NCBI GenBank assembly: GCA_947629445.1 | Contig: CANRDU010000014.1 | Coordinates: forward strand, 1 to 36,491 | Origin: an uncultured Bacilli bacterium | GTDB lineage: Bacteria; Bacillota_I; Bacilli_A; RF39; UBA660 | Length of the DNA: 36,491 bases | Reading direction: 5' to 3' | Shown: piece after piece, positions 1 to 8,689 of the stretch | Layout of the letters: every line of letters starts with the position of its first letter | How positions within the stretch are numbered: position 1 is the first letter of the stretch | Translations under genes and position numbers: made by a program | The notes under the pieces: generated by a model | The model's database searches: none | Seen by the model: only the letters and a program-made list of their open reading frames with translations | Told to the model about the DNA's origin: nothing

Positions 1-33
1 AACCCCAATTCAGTACAGAACTGAATTAGGGTT
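1..33 (-). terminator. Probable intrinsic terminator of yfhO
   Basis: On the minus strand a 13-bp stem (AACCCTAATTCAG with CTGAATTGGGGTT, one U-G pair) and a 7-nt loop lie 46 nt beyond the yfhO stop. Any U-tract would fall outside the window, so termination is inferred from the hairpin and its place. Confidence 0.55.
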
Positions 34-79
34 CATATAATTTTCTTTTTGTGTCTACTTTTTGTTGACTAGTTCATTA

Positions 80-2554
80 TCATTTTGATAAAACTCTTTT
101 TTTATGGAAAAACCATAGAATCAATGAGGAAATTATACTGATGATAACTCCTATATAGAAGGATTTTGGACGATATATGATTTCTATGGTATGTATTCCT
201 TGTTCTAATTCGACTCCTAATAAATTATTCAACAATTTTATAGATTTTTCTTTTTTTCCATCCACATATATTTCCCAGTTGGAATCATAGGTAATCGTTG
301 TAAATAGAATTGTCTTATCCTCGGGTACTTCAATTTCCCCTGATAAATAGGTATCGTTATACTTCGTAATATTCCATTCATTTTTTTGTAGTTCTTTTAT
401 GACTTTCTCCCATACCTCAGGATAGTAGTAAGTAGCGAAAGTTCCTAAATGTTCATCACTATTTAAACCGATATAGGAAATTTCCATATCATATTCCCAA
501 GTACTAGGGGTGCATATAATTTCAAAATCATTTTTCTTACCAAGATTAAAATCATTTAAATAAACCGAGAATTGACTATAACCATTGCTACTGTCAATGG
601 CTGTGTAAACGCAAATTGTTTTTTGTTTTGTATTTTGAAAATAGTAATGATAATTCTCTTCTTCTAAAGGAATATTTTCATAGATAGTGTATTTATCTTT
701 TATCATACTATCAAAAATATTGGATTGATATATAAGAGCATTTACATCCTTTTTAACGTTTAAGATATCTTTATTTACCATGAATCCTAAAGAAAGTGCA
801 TTAGGATTTTTAAAGATATAGATACTTTGATCACCAATTTGCTTTTGATCTAGAATTTGATAACTACTAGGAATATTATCACTATTCGTAAAAACGGAAT
901 AACGAATTCCCAGTAAAGAATCGATTACTTCATTTCCCGCATAGTAAGAAATTGTATTCTTTTTGGTAAGCCCACTTCCGTAGCCAAGATTGATGAAAAA
1001 TTCCGCACTATCATTGGTAACGGTCGATAGGAAGACATCAATTCCGCGATAACGGTAGTAAATAGGAGCATTGTATGGTTCGGTAGTATCTGTTTCTATG
1101 CGATAAAAATTGGAATCATTTTCTTTGGTAATGGTACTTGTAATATACTGATAGGTATCATTTTGATTTTGATAATCTTCTTTAGAGGTGAAGGAATATT
1201 CACCGGTTGCTAGAATTCCTTCCGCACTCATTTCCGCTAGTATTAAAGTAGAGAGAATAAGTGGTACATAAATTTTAGGGAAGTCTATTACATATAGTAA
1301 TCCAATGTAGATGAGTGCTAAAAAGAGATTGACATAGAGAACCATGTTATCTTGTTTTTGAAAATAGAAACAGGCTAGAAGAATTGTAAAGAATAGGGTT
1401 GTAAGTAGATAACTAGTTTTCGATAAAAATCGGATGTTTTGGATAGATTTTGCGGCGATGTAGAGAAAGAAGAAATTAAAGAAAAAGACAAATCTTCCAT
1501 TAAAAAATTGTGGTTTCGCAAAAGCAGTCCAAATATAATTAAAGTAGTTTCCAGATACCGAAATATAGAAGATGAGAACCATTATTCCTGTTAATAGTTT
1601 TTCTTTTAAGGAAATCTTTTTATTACAAAAATAAAGAACAATTAAAACAAAAGCAAAAATTCCCATATAAAGATAAAAACCATCAGCGTTTAGAAAATCA
1701 ATATTTTGAGCGTTTCCAAAGAGCAAGTTTTGAAAAAAGAAAATTGGATTTTTTTGAAATAGAAAATCTTCACCGCTCATGAAAGAAGAGTTTGTTCTAG
1801 CGTATTCTGGCAATTCTCTAATAACGGGAAGGAGTACAAAAGAAGTAGAAAGAACCGTTAGAAAAGAAATTATTAAAAATTTGCCATAGTTTTTGCTAAT
1901 TTGTCTCCATTCTGTTTGGATAGAATATTGATTTAGAGTTTGATAGCTGAAATATAAAAAACTAAAAATACAGGCCATGAATCCAAAATAATAATTGGTG
2001 ATAATAATATAAAAAAGGGAACCAAAGTAAAGACCAAAACTTTTTTTCTTGATAAATTTATCAATTCCAACTAGTAATAAAGGAAGTGCTAATACACTAT
2101 CCAACCACATGGGTTGAAAGAAATAGTGGGTAGTAAATCCTATTAATACATAGATTACTGATAATACAATCGCATAGATTGGTTTTTCATTTGGAAAATG
2201 ATAACGGAAAAAGTATAACGAGGTTAAAGACGCACATATTAGTTTTAGTAATATTACTACTAAGAAGAAATTTTTAATATCTTGAAAAAAGACAATAATA
2301 AGATTAAATGGACTACATAGATAATAGAAAAAAGTTCCTAAAAAATTGCCACCCAAACCGCCTTCAAAAGAATAAAATAGGGAACTATTCCCTTGTAAAA
2401 TGCTTTTTAGTCTCATAAATAAAGGGGTATATTGTGAATAGGAATCACTGATTAATAGAGTATTATGAACCGCATTTAGTTGCCAATAAATGAGGGTTAA
2501 CAGAGAAAAAGTAATAATTGCCGTTATGAAATAATATAGTCGCTTCTTTTTCAT
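80..2554 (-). CDS. yfhO: YfhO-family multi-pass membrane glycosyltransferase
   Basis: 824 residues, a full-length YfhO-family (GT-C fold) membrane protein. Residues 6-24 form the first membrane helix, followed by an outward loop with the acidic motif SDSYSQYTPLF (Asp37), the usual place of the catalytic acid in this family. About a dozen further hydrophobic helices run to roughly residue 460, then a soluble extracytoplasmic domain of about 330 residues, a last helix near 800-817 and a basic tail. In Bacillus and Listeria such proteins add sugars to teichoic acids from undecaprenyl-phosphate sugar donors, together with a CsbB-type enzyme; no such partner is visible here. The same job is inferred, and an ltaS gene 26 kb away supplies a possible polymer. 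The start is ATG at 2554 after a GTAGGTAGTG ribosome site. It is monocistronic, with its own promoter and terminator. The family call is firm; the substrate is unknown. Confidence 0.85.
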   Translation of the reverse strand: MKKKRLYYFITAIITFSLLTLIYWQLNAVHNTLLISDSYSQYTPLFMRLKSILQGNSSLFYSFEGGLGGNFLGTFFYYLCSPFNLIIVFFQDIKNFFLVVILLKLICASLTSLYFFRYHFPNEKPIYAIVLSVIYVLIGFTTHYFFQPMWLDSVLALPLLLVGIDKFIKKKSFGLYFGSLFYIIITNYYFGFMACIFSFLYFSYQTLNQYSIQTEWRQISKNYGKFLIISFLTVLSTSFVLLPVIRELPEYARTNSSFMSGEDFLFQKNPIFFFQNLLFGNAQNIDFLNADGFYLYMGIFAFVLIVLYFCNKKISLKEKLLTGIMVLIFYISVSGNYFNYIWTAFAKPQFFNGRFVFFFNFFFLYIAAKSIQNIRFLSKTSYLLTTLFFTILLACFYFQKQDNMVLYVNLFLALIYIGLLYVIDFPKIYVPLILSTLILAEMSAEGILATGEYSFTSKEDYQNQNDTYQYITSTITKENDSNFYRIETDTTEPYNAPIYYRYRGIDVFLSTVTNDSAEFFINLGYGSGLTKKNTISYYAGNEVIDSLLGIRYSVFTNSDNIPSSYQILDQKQIGDQSIYIFKNPNALSLGFMVNKDILNVKKDVNALIYQSNIFDSMIKDKYTIYENIPLEEENYHYYFQNTKQKTICVYTAIDSSNGYSQFSVYLNDFNLGKKNDFEIICTPSTWEYDMEISYIGLNSDEHLGTFATYYYPEVWEKVIKELQKNEWNITKYNDTYLSGEIEVPEDKTILFTTITYDSNWEIYVDGKKEKSIKLLNNLLGVELEQGIHTIEIIYRPKSFYIGVIISIISSLILWFFHKKRVLSK

Positions 2555-2575
2555 ACACTACCTACTTTCTACTTT

Positions 2576-2602
2576 ATTATAACATACATTTCGCAAATGT
2601 AT
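2576..2602 (-). promoter_or_regulatory. yfhO promoter with inverted repeat
   Basis: On the minus strand TGT-TATAAT (2584-2576) is an extended -10. A perfect 8-bp inverted repeat, ATACATTT-cgc-AAATGTAT (2584-2602), sits directly upstream where a -35 would be; no good -35 is present. This looks like an operator or activator site; the binding protein is unknown. Confidence 0.5.
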
Positions 2603-2639
2603 AGATATTGTCTATTCCTCTAGAAAACTCTCATAGATA

Positions 2640-2666
2640 TTGACAAAAGTTCAAACTTATTATACG
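2640..2666 (+). promoter_or_regulatory. Probable promoter of the DUF1292 gene
   Basis: TTGACA at 2640-2645 is followed by a TATTATAC stretch (2658-2665). The -35 is perfect, but the spacing to the best -10 is short (about 14-15 nt), so the exact -10 is uncertain. Confidence 0.4.
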
Positions 2667-2685
2667 TTTAAATAGGAGTGATTGT

Positions 2686-2943
2686 ATGGAAAATCGGTTA
2701 GTTGTAAAAAACAAGGATGGTAAGGATGAAACCATTGAGGTTGTAGATATTATTCTTGATAATGAGACGGGAAAAAAATATATGTTTTATCATTTATTAG
2801 ATGATGAAGGAATTTATGCATCTATTTTAAAAGAGTCAGAAACTTCCTTTTTTTTAGAGACAATTACAGATGAAAATGAATGGGCATTAGTGGAGGAGCT
2901 TTTAAAAAATGAAGTGCCAATAGAAGGTGAAGAGAATGAATAA
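2686..2943 (+). CDS. DUF1292 family protein
   Basis: 85 residues, acidic and soluble. The pattern (polar N-terminus, then an EVVDIILDNETGKKYMFYHL-like beta-rich middle, then an acidic helical tail) is that of the small DUF1292 (YrzB-like) proteins common in Bacillota, whose function is not known. The start is ATG at 2686 after AGGAGTGA. Its last codons overlap the next gene by 8 nt (ATGAATAA), so the two are very likely translated in a coupled way. In many Bacilli DUF1292 genes sit beside ruvX/yrrK; here the partner is an unknown coiled-coil protein instead. Confidence 0.75.
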   Translation: MENRLVVKNKDGKDETIEVVDIILDNETGKKYMFYHLLDDEGIYASILKESETSFFLETITDENEWALVEELLKNEVPIEGEENE

Positions 2944-4282
2944 AGATATGTATATCTCTATTATGAAAAATTTTGAGGCTTTTCAAGAAAGTTATCGCCC
3001 CTACGATGAAATGATTGAAAAGTTTTATAAGCAAGATACTTCTACCTTTGAAGAAGCTGATATAGAAAATATCACTAAGAAGGCTCATGAACAAAAAGTA
3101 GCACTTGAAAAATTGAAAAAGGAATTAGCACCTTTGGAAAAAATTCTTACTACTGAACAATTTAAAACTTTGACAGAAAGTTTAAATGGTTCTATTGAGT
3201 TATGTGGAAAGTTAGAAGAATCATCTCTTGCTTATAAAGATGCTAGAAGTGCTGAAAATTTAAATGTTCTAACCAGTCAAATTGTGTTAATGCAAGGCTC
3301 TAACGATAAATTATCTAATCAATTCAATCAGCTAGAGGAATTATTAATTTATTCTTTGGTGAGCGGAGTACTAACGAAACAAATGGATATGGGAGAATTC
3401 AAAGAGGTTATTGAATCGTTAAACCCTGAATCTAATTTACACGATCAATTAGAACAAGTAGAGTCTTATATTACCACACGAAAGGCTAAACAAGAAGAAG
3501 GTCCTGTTGAGAAACCACAAGAACAAAGTACACCTCAGGAGACCAATTCTACACCTGCTACAACATCTGGTGAAACGTCAACGGAAATAGCGGAAATAGA
3601 ACCAGCCGAGATGACATTAGAGGAAAAGATTGAGCAAATTAATTTCAATCAAAATGGAAATATGATTGCGGAAGTTCAAGAATTAACGGTAGAGGATAGA
3701 ATGAATCAAATACAGTCTGCTGTTGATGAATTAGAGGCAAAAGACCAATTAACTTTCAGAGAAAGCATTGAACTTCAAGTTTTAAAAACCGAGCAACTAG
3801 AATTAGCGGCTTATAGTGATACCTTAGATGATCAAAAACTTTCTAGAGATGAATCCAAAAGGAATCGGAAACTTACTTCCGTTGATAAAAAGTTAGAAGA
3901 AGCTCAGGCAGATTTAAAACGTTCACAGAAGCAGTATCAAAAATATCAAGGAAGAGTTATGAGATTTTTCTCTATGCGTTATCAAGAGCAAATGGCCCAA
4001 AATATTCAAAAATTACGAGAAAAGCGAGGCGTTTTACAAGATTTACAACGAAAGTCTGCGGTGGCAAAATTTGATAAAAATTCCCGTAAAATGATGAGAA
4101 ATGCTAGAATAGTGGGAACCGCTACTGTGATTGCTCAAGAAATTCAACTATTGCAGAAAGATAGAGCAAGGTTTAAAAGAAGAACAAAGTCCGATGTTCG
4201 AAGATTACAAGGAAAAGTGGGGGCTAGATTAGAGGATAGAAGGTTGGATGCTCCTGAGGAGACTCTTCAATTAGCGGCATAA
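2936..4282 (+). CDS. Unknown coiled-coil cytosolic protein
   Basis: 448 residues from ATG 2936, chosen over an in-frame GTG at 2927 because AGGTGA at 2925-2930 fits the ATG. I do not recognise a family. It has no signal peptide or membrane segment. Residues 1-180 are helical and charged. About 185-220 is a Pro/Thr/Glu/Ser-rich flexible linker. About 225-300 is acidic helix. From about 300 to 440 the protein becomes strongly basic, with long heptad-like helices rich in Lys, Arg and Gln. The split into acidic and basic halves suggests self-association or nucleic-acid binding, which is inference only. It overlaps the DUF1292 gene upstream and ends in a palindromic terminator. Confidence 0.7.
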   Translation: MNKDMYISIMKNFEAFQESYRPYDEMIEKFYKQDTSTFEEADIENITKKAHEQKVALEKLKKELAPLEKILTTEQFKTLTESLNGSIELCGKLEESSLAYKDARSAENLNVLTSQIVLMQGSNDKLSNQFNQLEELLIYSLVSGVLTKQMDMGEFKEVIESLNPESNLHDQLEQVESYITTRKAKQEEGPVEKPQEQSTPQETNSTPATTSGETSTEIAEIEPAEMTLEEKIEQINFNQNGNMIAEVQELTVEDRMNQIQSAVDELEAKDQLTFRESIELQVLKTEQLELAAYSDTLDDQKLSRDESKRNRKLTSVDKKLEEAQADLKRSQKQYQKYQGRVMRFFSMRYQEQMAQNIQKLREKRGVLQDLQRKSAVAKFDKNSRKMMRNARIVGTATVIAQEIQLLQKDRARFKRRTKSDVRRLQGKVGARLEDRRLDAPEETLQLAA

Positions 4283-4309
4283 AAAAACGTTGGATATCCA
4301 ACGTTTTTT
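4282..4309. terminator. Bidirectional terminator between convergent genes
   Basis: A perfect 28-nt palindrome with centre 4295/4296: six A, then ACGTTGGAT-like arms, then six T on the other side. It gives a GC-containing stem with a U-tract in both directions, serving the coiled-coil gene (plus) and rpmB (minus). Confidence 0.85.
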
Positions 4310-4496
4310 ATTCAGCTTCTTGTTTCTTACTTAGTTTTCTAAGTGTTCTCATTTCTCTTGTGGTTGTACGAATTTTAGTACCATCTTCTAAAGTCATGAT
4401 TTGTAAATTGGTTTTTTGAGCATGTTTAGTAGCTCTTAAAGAGTGTGATCTTCTGTTTCCAGTAAGTTGTACTCTTCCTGTAACTTTTTTAGCCAT
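4308..4496 (-). CDS. rpmB: 50S ribosomal protein bL28
   Basis: 62 residues starting MAKKVTGRVQLTGNRRSH. The GNRRSHSLRATKHAQKTNLQ segment is the bL28 signature and the length is normal. The start is ATG at 4496 with GGAGGAG just upstream; a longer reading to 4550 adds 18 residues unlike L28 and has no ribosome site. The N-terminal Cys pair found in zinc-binding L28 forms is absent (MAKKVTG instead of xxKCxxTGK), so this is the zinc-independent type. It is a structural protein of the large subunit. It stands alone with its own promoter, whereas in many Bacilli it lies near recG; recG is 30 kb away here. Confidence 0.95.
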   Translation of the reverse strand: MAKKVTGRVQLTGNRRSHSLRATKHAQKTNLQIMTLEDGTKIRTTTREMRTLRKLSKKQEAE

Positions 4497-4540
4497 ATAA
4501 TCTCCTCCAATCAAGTCTATATTTTTCCCTATGCCATTCG

Positions 4541-4569
4541 ATTTTATCATATTTAAGATTATAAGTCAA
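4541..4569 (-). promoter_or_regulatory. rpmB promoter
   Basis: On the minus strand TTGACT (4569-4564), a 17-nt spacer and TAAAAT (4546-4541). TGA precedes the -10, so it is also an extended -10. Confidence 0.75.
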
Positions 4570-4661
4570 ATGGTTTTATCAAAAATACTAGGATAAATAA
4601 TGCATTTTTCTTTTTTTATTAGAATAGAATCCAAACGTTTGTATCTTATCCTATAAAAATG

Positions 4662-4670
4662 TGATACAAT
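4662..4670 (+). promoter_or_regulatory. dnaE promoter, extended -10
   Basis: TGA-TACAAT at 4662-4670; no convincing -35 at the expected 4642-4647. A strong AGGAGGT ribosome site follows at 4677-4683, 5 nt before the dnaE ATG. Confidence 0.55.
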
Positions 4671-4688
4671 AGAAATAGGAGGTACTTT

Positions 4689-7610
4689 ATGACCAATATT
4701 CCTCTTTATATTAAAACAGATAATTCTTTACAAGATTCTCTAATTACCGTTTCTAGTTTAATAGATAGAGCGAAAGAATTAGGATTCCGTGAACTAGGAA
4801 TTGCTGATTCTACTATGTATGGAGTTATGGATTTTTATAAGGCTTGTTTAAAGGAGAGTATCAAACCTTATATCGGGTTACAAGTTGCCTATCAAGAAAA
4901 GAAGTTTTTGTTGTATGCAAAAAACTATAAGGGATATCAAAGTCTACTACGATTATCAACGATTTCTTCAGAAAGAACACTGACTCTTGAAGATTTTAGG
5001 ACTTATTGTGAGGGACTTGTTTGTCTACTTCCGTATGAATCAGGAACGATTGTATCTGAAATTAGAGGTATCTATTCTTCCTTTTTTAGGACCTATCAAA
5101 ATGAAAAAGAAAAAGAAGAATTAGAACCTCCTTATCTCTATGTACAGGAAACCATCTACTTAAAAAAGGAAGAAAGTCGTTTTGTAAAGTATTTAGATGC
5201 TATGAAAGAGGGTACAACTATCTTTCAGGTAAACGCTACTAGACTAGATAATTATTTAAAAACAGAAGAGGAAGTAAAAGATTTACTTTCCTCTGATATA
5301 GAGGACTTTAGGGAACTTTGTCAGTTAGAAATTCCTATGCATCAACAATTAATGCCTATTTTTGAAAATGAAGATGGGGTAGATAGTTATACTTATCTAA
5401 AAAGAAAATGTATTGAAGGATTGAAGAGGCGATTTGGAGATAAAGTTGGTAGTAAGTATCAAGAACGATTGAAAAAAGAGTTAGATGTTATCCAAAAAAT
5501 GGGATTTTGTGATTATTTTTTAATCGTTTATGACTATATTAAATATGCCAAAGAGCATGATATTATTGTGGGTCCAGGTCGTGGTAGTGCGGTTGGTTCG
5601 CTAGTTGCTTATCTTTTAAATATCACCGATATTGACCCTTTAAAATATGATTTATTGTTTGAAAGATTTTTGAATATTGAACGTGTCAGTATGCCTGATA
5701 TCGATATTGATTTTGAACATGAAAAACGGGAAGAAATGATTGCGTACTGCATGAAGAAATATGGGGCTAAAAGGGTTGCACCTATTATATCTTTTGGTAC
5801 TATGGGGGCTAAACAAGCTATCCGTGATGTTGGAAGGGCAATGGACTTTGATTTGGAGTTAATTGATGGATTATGCAAATTAATTGATTCTCGGTTAACC
5901 TTATCAGAAAATAAGGAGAATGCCAAAGTAAAAACGTATTTAGAACGGCACGATGCTTTAAAAGAACTTTACCAAATTGCTTATGTATTTGAAGGATTAA
6001 AAAGACATACTAGTATTCATGCAGCTGGGGTTGTTATGTCTAGAGTAGACCTCGATACGGTTATTCCCCTAGATATGTCTCATCAAAACTTTTATACTAG
6101 TGGATACGATATGCAGTATCTAGAAGAAATTGGACTTTTAAAAATGGATTTTCTAGCCATTAAGTATTTGACGATTATTCATAATATGATACGTGAAATC
6201 AATCAGACTTATTCTTTACAGTTGACGTTTGATAACATTCCTTATGATGATCCAAAGGCTTTAAAAGTATTTGAAACAGCAAATACATTAGGAATATTTC
6301 AATTTGAGTCGGAAGGAATGCTGCAGTTTTTAAGACAACTACGAGCGAATAGTTTTGATGATGTCTGTGCGGCGATTGCTTTATTTAGACCTGGTCCAAT
6401 GCAGAATATACCTACTTTTATTAAGAGAAAGCATGGGGATGAGAAGATTGATTATATCGATGATTCTCTTTATCCTATTCTAAAATCCACTTACGGCATT
6501 ATGATTTATCAAGAACAAATTATGCAAATAGCGCAGTTAATGGCAGATTATAGTTTGGGAGAAGCAGATATTTTAAGAAAAGCGATGAGTAAAAAGAAGA
6601 AGGCTCTCTTACTTGAAGAAGAAGAAAAGTTTACAAAAAGAGCTTTACAAAAGGGCTATCCTGAAGCAACGGTTAAAAGAGTATATCAGTTAATGTTAAA
6701 ATTTGCTGAATATGGATTTAATAAATCTCACTCTGTTGGATATTCTTTGGTATCTTGTCGTATGGCTTATTTGAAGGCATATTACCCTAAAATTTTTATG
6801 GCAAATTTGCTTTCCATTGATATGAATGACAGTACCAAATTGAAAAAGTATTTCTATGAATGTCATAGAAATCATGTCAATATATTAAAACCCGATATTA
6901 ATAAGAGTACCGAGAAATATCAAATGGAGGAAGGGGGAATTCGATACCCACTCACCAGTATTAAAAATGTAGGGGGTATGGCGACAAAATCCATTTTGGA
7001 AGAAAGACAAAAGGGACTATTTCAAGATTTGTACGATTTTCTCAGCCGTTGTTACGGAAAGAGTGTTAATAAAAAAGTAGTGGAAGCTTTAAATGATGCT
7101 GGCGTTTTCCTAGCATTTGGAATGAATCGGAAAACTGTTGCGATGAATTTAGATTCTATTTTGAATTATGGAGAACTTCGCAAAGATTTATCGGAAGAAT
7201 TTGTCCTTGAACCAGATATTCAGGAGTTTCCAGAGTATAGTTCCAATGAAATTATGGAAAAGGAATTAGATTTATTTGGACTTTATTTAAGTGAGCATCC
7301 TATTACCGAATTTAGAAATTCTCATCCTAAAGCAATTGCTATTATAGATTTGCCGAGGTATTTTGATAAGAGAGTAGAAACGTTAATTTATGTAGATAAA
7401 ATAAAGGAAGTTAACACGAAAAATAATCAAAAGATGGCTTTCCTGACTGGAAGTGATGAAATCTCTACCTTTGATTTTACCCTTTTCCCTAAAACTTATG
7501 AACAATATCCTCATTTGGAGAAAGGAAATATTCTATCCGTTTTCGGTCGAGTGGAGAAAAGATTTGATAAATATCAACTAGTTGTCGAGAAAATGGAAAA
7601 ATTGAAATAA
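4689..7610 (+). CDS. dnaE: DNA polymerase III subunit alpha, DnaE type
   Basis: 973 residues, a C-family replicative polymerase, shorter than the usual 1,050-1,160. Residues 1-200 correspond to the PHP domain, but the metal-binding HxH of the family (HLHxHSxYS) reads YIKTDNSL here and the domain is reduced, so PHP nuclease activity is not expected. Palm motifs are intact: GPGRGSAVGS at about 295, the catalytic PDIDIDF at 336-342 and RPGPMQNIPTF near 570. The fingers and the helix-hairpin-helix region follow (GFNKSHSVGYS near 680). The last 100 residues form an OB-like domain. There is no exonuclease insertion, so it is not PolC. In Bacilli DnaE works beside PolC, mainly extending primers; whether PolC exists in this genome cannot be seen. 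It is monocistronic. Confidence 0.93.
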   Translation: MTNIPLYIKTDNSLQDSLITVSSLIDRAKELGFRELGIADSTMYGVMDFYKACLKESIKPYIGLQVAYQEKKFLLYAKNYKGYQSLLRLSTISSERTLTLEDFRTYCEGLVCLLPYESGTIVSEIRGIYSSFFRTYQNEKEKEELEPPYLYVQETIYLKKEESRFVKYLDAMKEGTTIFQVNATRLDNYLKTEEEVKDLLSSDIEDFRELCQLEIPMHQQLMPIFENEDGVDSYTYLKRKCIEGLKRRFGDKVGSKYQERLKKELDVIQKMGFCDYFLIVYDYIKYAKEHDIIVGPGRGSAVGSLVAYLLNITDIDPLKYDLLFERFLNIERVSMPDIDIDFEHEKREEMIAYCMKKYGAKRVAPIISFGTMGAKQAIRDVGRAMDFDLELIDGLCKLIDSRLTLSENKENAKVKTYLERHDALKELYQIAYVFEGLKRHTSIHAAGVVMSRVDLDTVIPLDMSHQNFYTSGYDMQYLEEIGLLKMDFLAIKYLTIIHNMIREINQTYSLQLTFDNIPYDDPKALKVFETANTLGIFQFESEGMLQFLRQLRANSFDDVCAAIALFRPGPMQNIPTFIKRKHGDEKIDYIDDSLYPILKSTYGIMIYQEQIMQIAQLMADYSLGEADILRKAMSKKKKALLLEEEEKFTKRALQKGYPEATVKRVYQLMLKFAEYGFNKSHSVGYSLVSCRMAYLKAYYPKIFMANLLSIDMNDSTKLKKYFYECHRNHVNILKPDINKSTEKYQMEEGGIRYPLTSIKNVGGMATKSILEERQKGLFQDLYDFLSRCYGKSVNKKVVEALNDAGVFLAFGMNRKTVAMNLDSILNYGELRKDLSEEFVLEPDIQEFPEYSSNEIMEKELDLFGLYLSEHPITEFRNSHPKAIAIIDLPRYFDKRVETLIYVDKIKEVNTKNNQKMAFLTGSDEISTFDFTLFPKTYEQYPHLEKGNILSVFGRVEKRFDKYQLVVEKMEKLK

Positions 7611-7636
7611 AGGATAAAATATTTATCCTTTTTTGT
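7609..7636 (+). terminator. dnaE terminator
   Basis: Stem AAAGGATAAA / TTTATCCTTT (7609-7618, 7622-7631) with a 3-nt loop and a T-run. The stop codon overlaps the stem. Confidence 0.8.
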
Positions 7637-7643
7637 AATAAGA

Positions 7644-7688
7644 AATTCCTAACAAATGCTTTTCTTTTGTTAGGAATTGTGTTAAAAT
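7644..7688 (+). promoter_or_regulatory. sepF promoter region with 13-bp inverted repeat
   Basis: AATTCCTAACAAA (7644-7656) and TTTGTTAGGAATT (7666-7678) form perfect 13-bp arms around a 9-nt centre. No T-run follows, so it is not a normal terminator. Directly after it comes TGT-TAAAAT (7680-7688), an extended -10. The repeat covers the -35 zone, which suggests an operator. Confidence 0.5.
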
Positions 7689-7724
7689 GTATGGTAGTGA
7701 GAATGCTAGTTGGGAGGAATAAAA

Positions 7725-8129
7725 ATGAGTTTTATAAAAAAAATCTTTGATAAAGAAGATGCAGATATTTTTAGTGGCGATGAAAACCAATATTATGAGA
7801 TAAAAAATGTAGAAGAGATAACAGAAGAAGGCGGCGCAAAGATGATTCTTCTCGAGCCAAGAGCGTTTTCTGAATCTCAACAAATTGCTGACCATTTAAA
7901 GAAAAGAAATACTGTTGTTGTGAATTTAAAAAGAGTAACTAGTGATCAAGCTAAGAGAATTGTCGACTTTTTAAGTGGAACAATCTATGCGATAGGTGGA
8001 GATTTACAAAAGATAGGTGGAGGAATATTCCTATGTACACCGAATAATATTAATGTGCAGGGAAAGATTTCAGAAGATGGCGATGATAAAGAACTCCATG
8101 ACAATGATGATATTAATATTGAATGGTAA
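7725..8129 (+). CDS. sepF: Cell division protein SepF
   Basis: 134 residues from ATG 7725 (GGGAGG ribosome site); an in-frame TTG at 7710 is rejected. SepF layout is complete. The N-terminal amphipathic helix [10 protein letters not shown] binds membrane in the family. An acidic linker follows to about 35, then the globular domain ([65 protein letters not shown]) and a short acidic tail. SepF polymerises and tethers FtsZ to the membrane at the septum. As in Bacillus subtilis it precedes a divIVA-like gene and ileS, but ylmG and ylmH are absent from between them. A divergent protein of the same apparent fold is encoded at 16084-16545. Confidence 0.93.
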   Translation: MSFIKKIFDKEDADIFSGDENQYYEIKNVEEITEEGGAKMILLEPRAFSESQQIADHLKKRNTVVVNLKRVTSDQAKRIVDFLSGTIYAIGGDLQKIGGGIFLCTPNNINVQGKISEDGDDKELHDNDDINIEW

Positions 8130-8135
8130 AAAGTA

Positions 8136-8164
8136 TTGAAATAAAAAGAATCTTGTGTTAAAAT
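8136..8164 (+). promoter_or_regulatory. Promoter of the divIVA-like gene
   Basis: TTGAAA (8136-8141), a 17-nt spacer, TAAAAT (8159-8164) with a TG at the extended -10 position. It starts 6 nt after the sepF stop, so the divIVA-like gene can be expressed apart from sepF; no terminator separates them. Confidence 0.75.
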
Positions 8165-8190
8165 AGTTCTCACTTAGCGAGGTGTGGCTT

Positions 8191-8685
8191 ATGGAAGAAG
8201 AAAATGATTTCCTTTTTGAGCAAGAATACTCCAAAAATACGGATAAGTTTTTAGACCAAATTATCACACAAGTAGAAGAAATGATGGAGGAAGTTGCTAA
8301 GAAAGATGAAGAGTTAGCTTTAAAAGAGCAACAACTTCTAGAAAAAGATTCTAAGATTCAAGCATTGGAGTTAGAGTTAGAAAGTTGTCGAGGAAGCCTT
8401 GAAAAATTGGTCTTTTATGAAGATAAGGAGTCAACTCTTAATGAAGCTTTAGAAAATGCTGAGGCCTATTCTAGAAAATTAGAAGAGGAAGCGCGGTTAG
8501 AAAGCAAACGAATTTTAGATGAGGCAAAGAAAAATGCGGATCGCATTGTAAACGAGTCATTGATTCGAGCTGAAAAGACAGAGATGGAAATCGCTGTTTT
8601 AAAAAAGAATATGGAAGCATTGAAATTAAAAATTAAAGATGCGTTAAGTGCTAAGTTAGAAAATGTAGATTTAGAAAACAATTGA
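8191..8685 (+). CDS. DivIVA-like coiled-coil protein
   Basis: 164 residues from ATG 8191 (GAGGTG at 8179-8184); an in-frame GTG at 8182 would place the start inside the ribosome site. It is almost wholly coiled coil. Residues 30-75 are a Glu/Lys heptad helix. About 85-160 resembles the DivIVA second half, with alternating Ala and charge (ENAEAYSRKLEEEARLES, KRILDEAKKNADRIV). The typical DivIVA N-terminal membrane-binding domain (ending near FLD) is weak or missing; EYSKNTDKFLDQIITQ at 14-29 may be a remnant. Its position between sepF and ileS is exactly that of divIVA in Bacillus, which supports a role in pole or septum marking. A general coiled-coil scaffold is the alternative. Confidence 0.65.
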   Translation: MEEENDFLFEQEYSKNTDKFLDQIITQVEEMMEEVAKKDEELALKEQQLLEKDSKIQALELELESCRGSLEKLVFYEDKESTLNEALENAEAYSRKLEEEARLESKRILDEAKKNADRIVNESLIRAEKTEMEIAVLKKNMEALKLKIKDALSAKLENVDLENN

Positions 8686-8689
8686 GGAA

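Noticed and set aside
4497..4550. Longer N-terminus for rpmB
   Set aside because: No ribosome site for the upstream ATG, the residues are unlike bL28, and the rpmB promoter overlaps that start.
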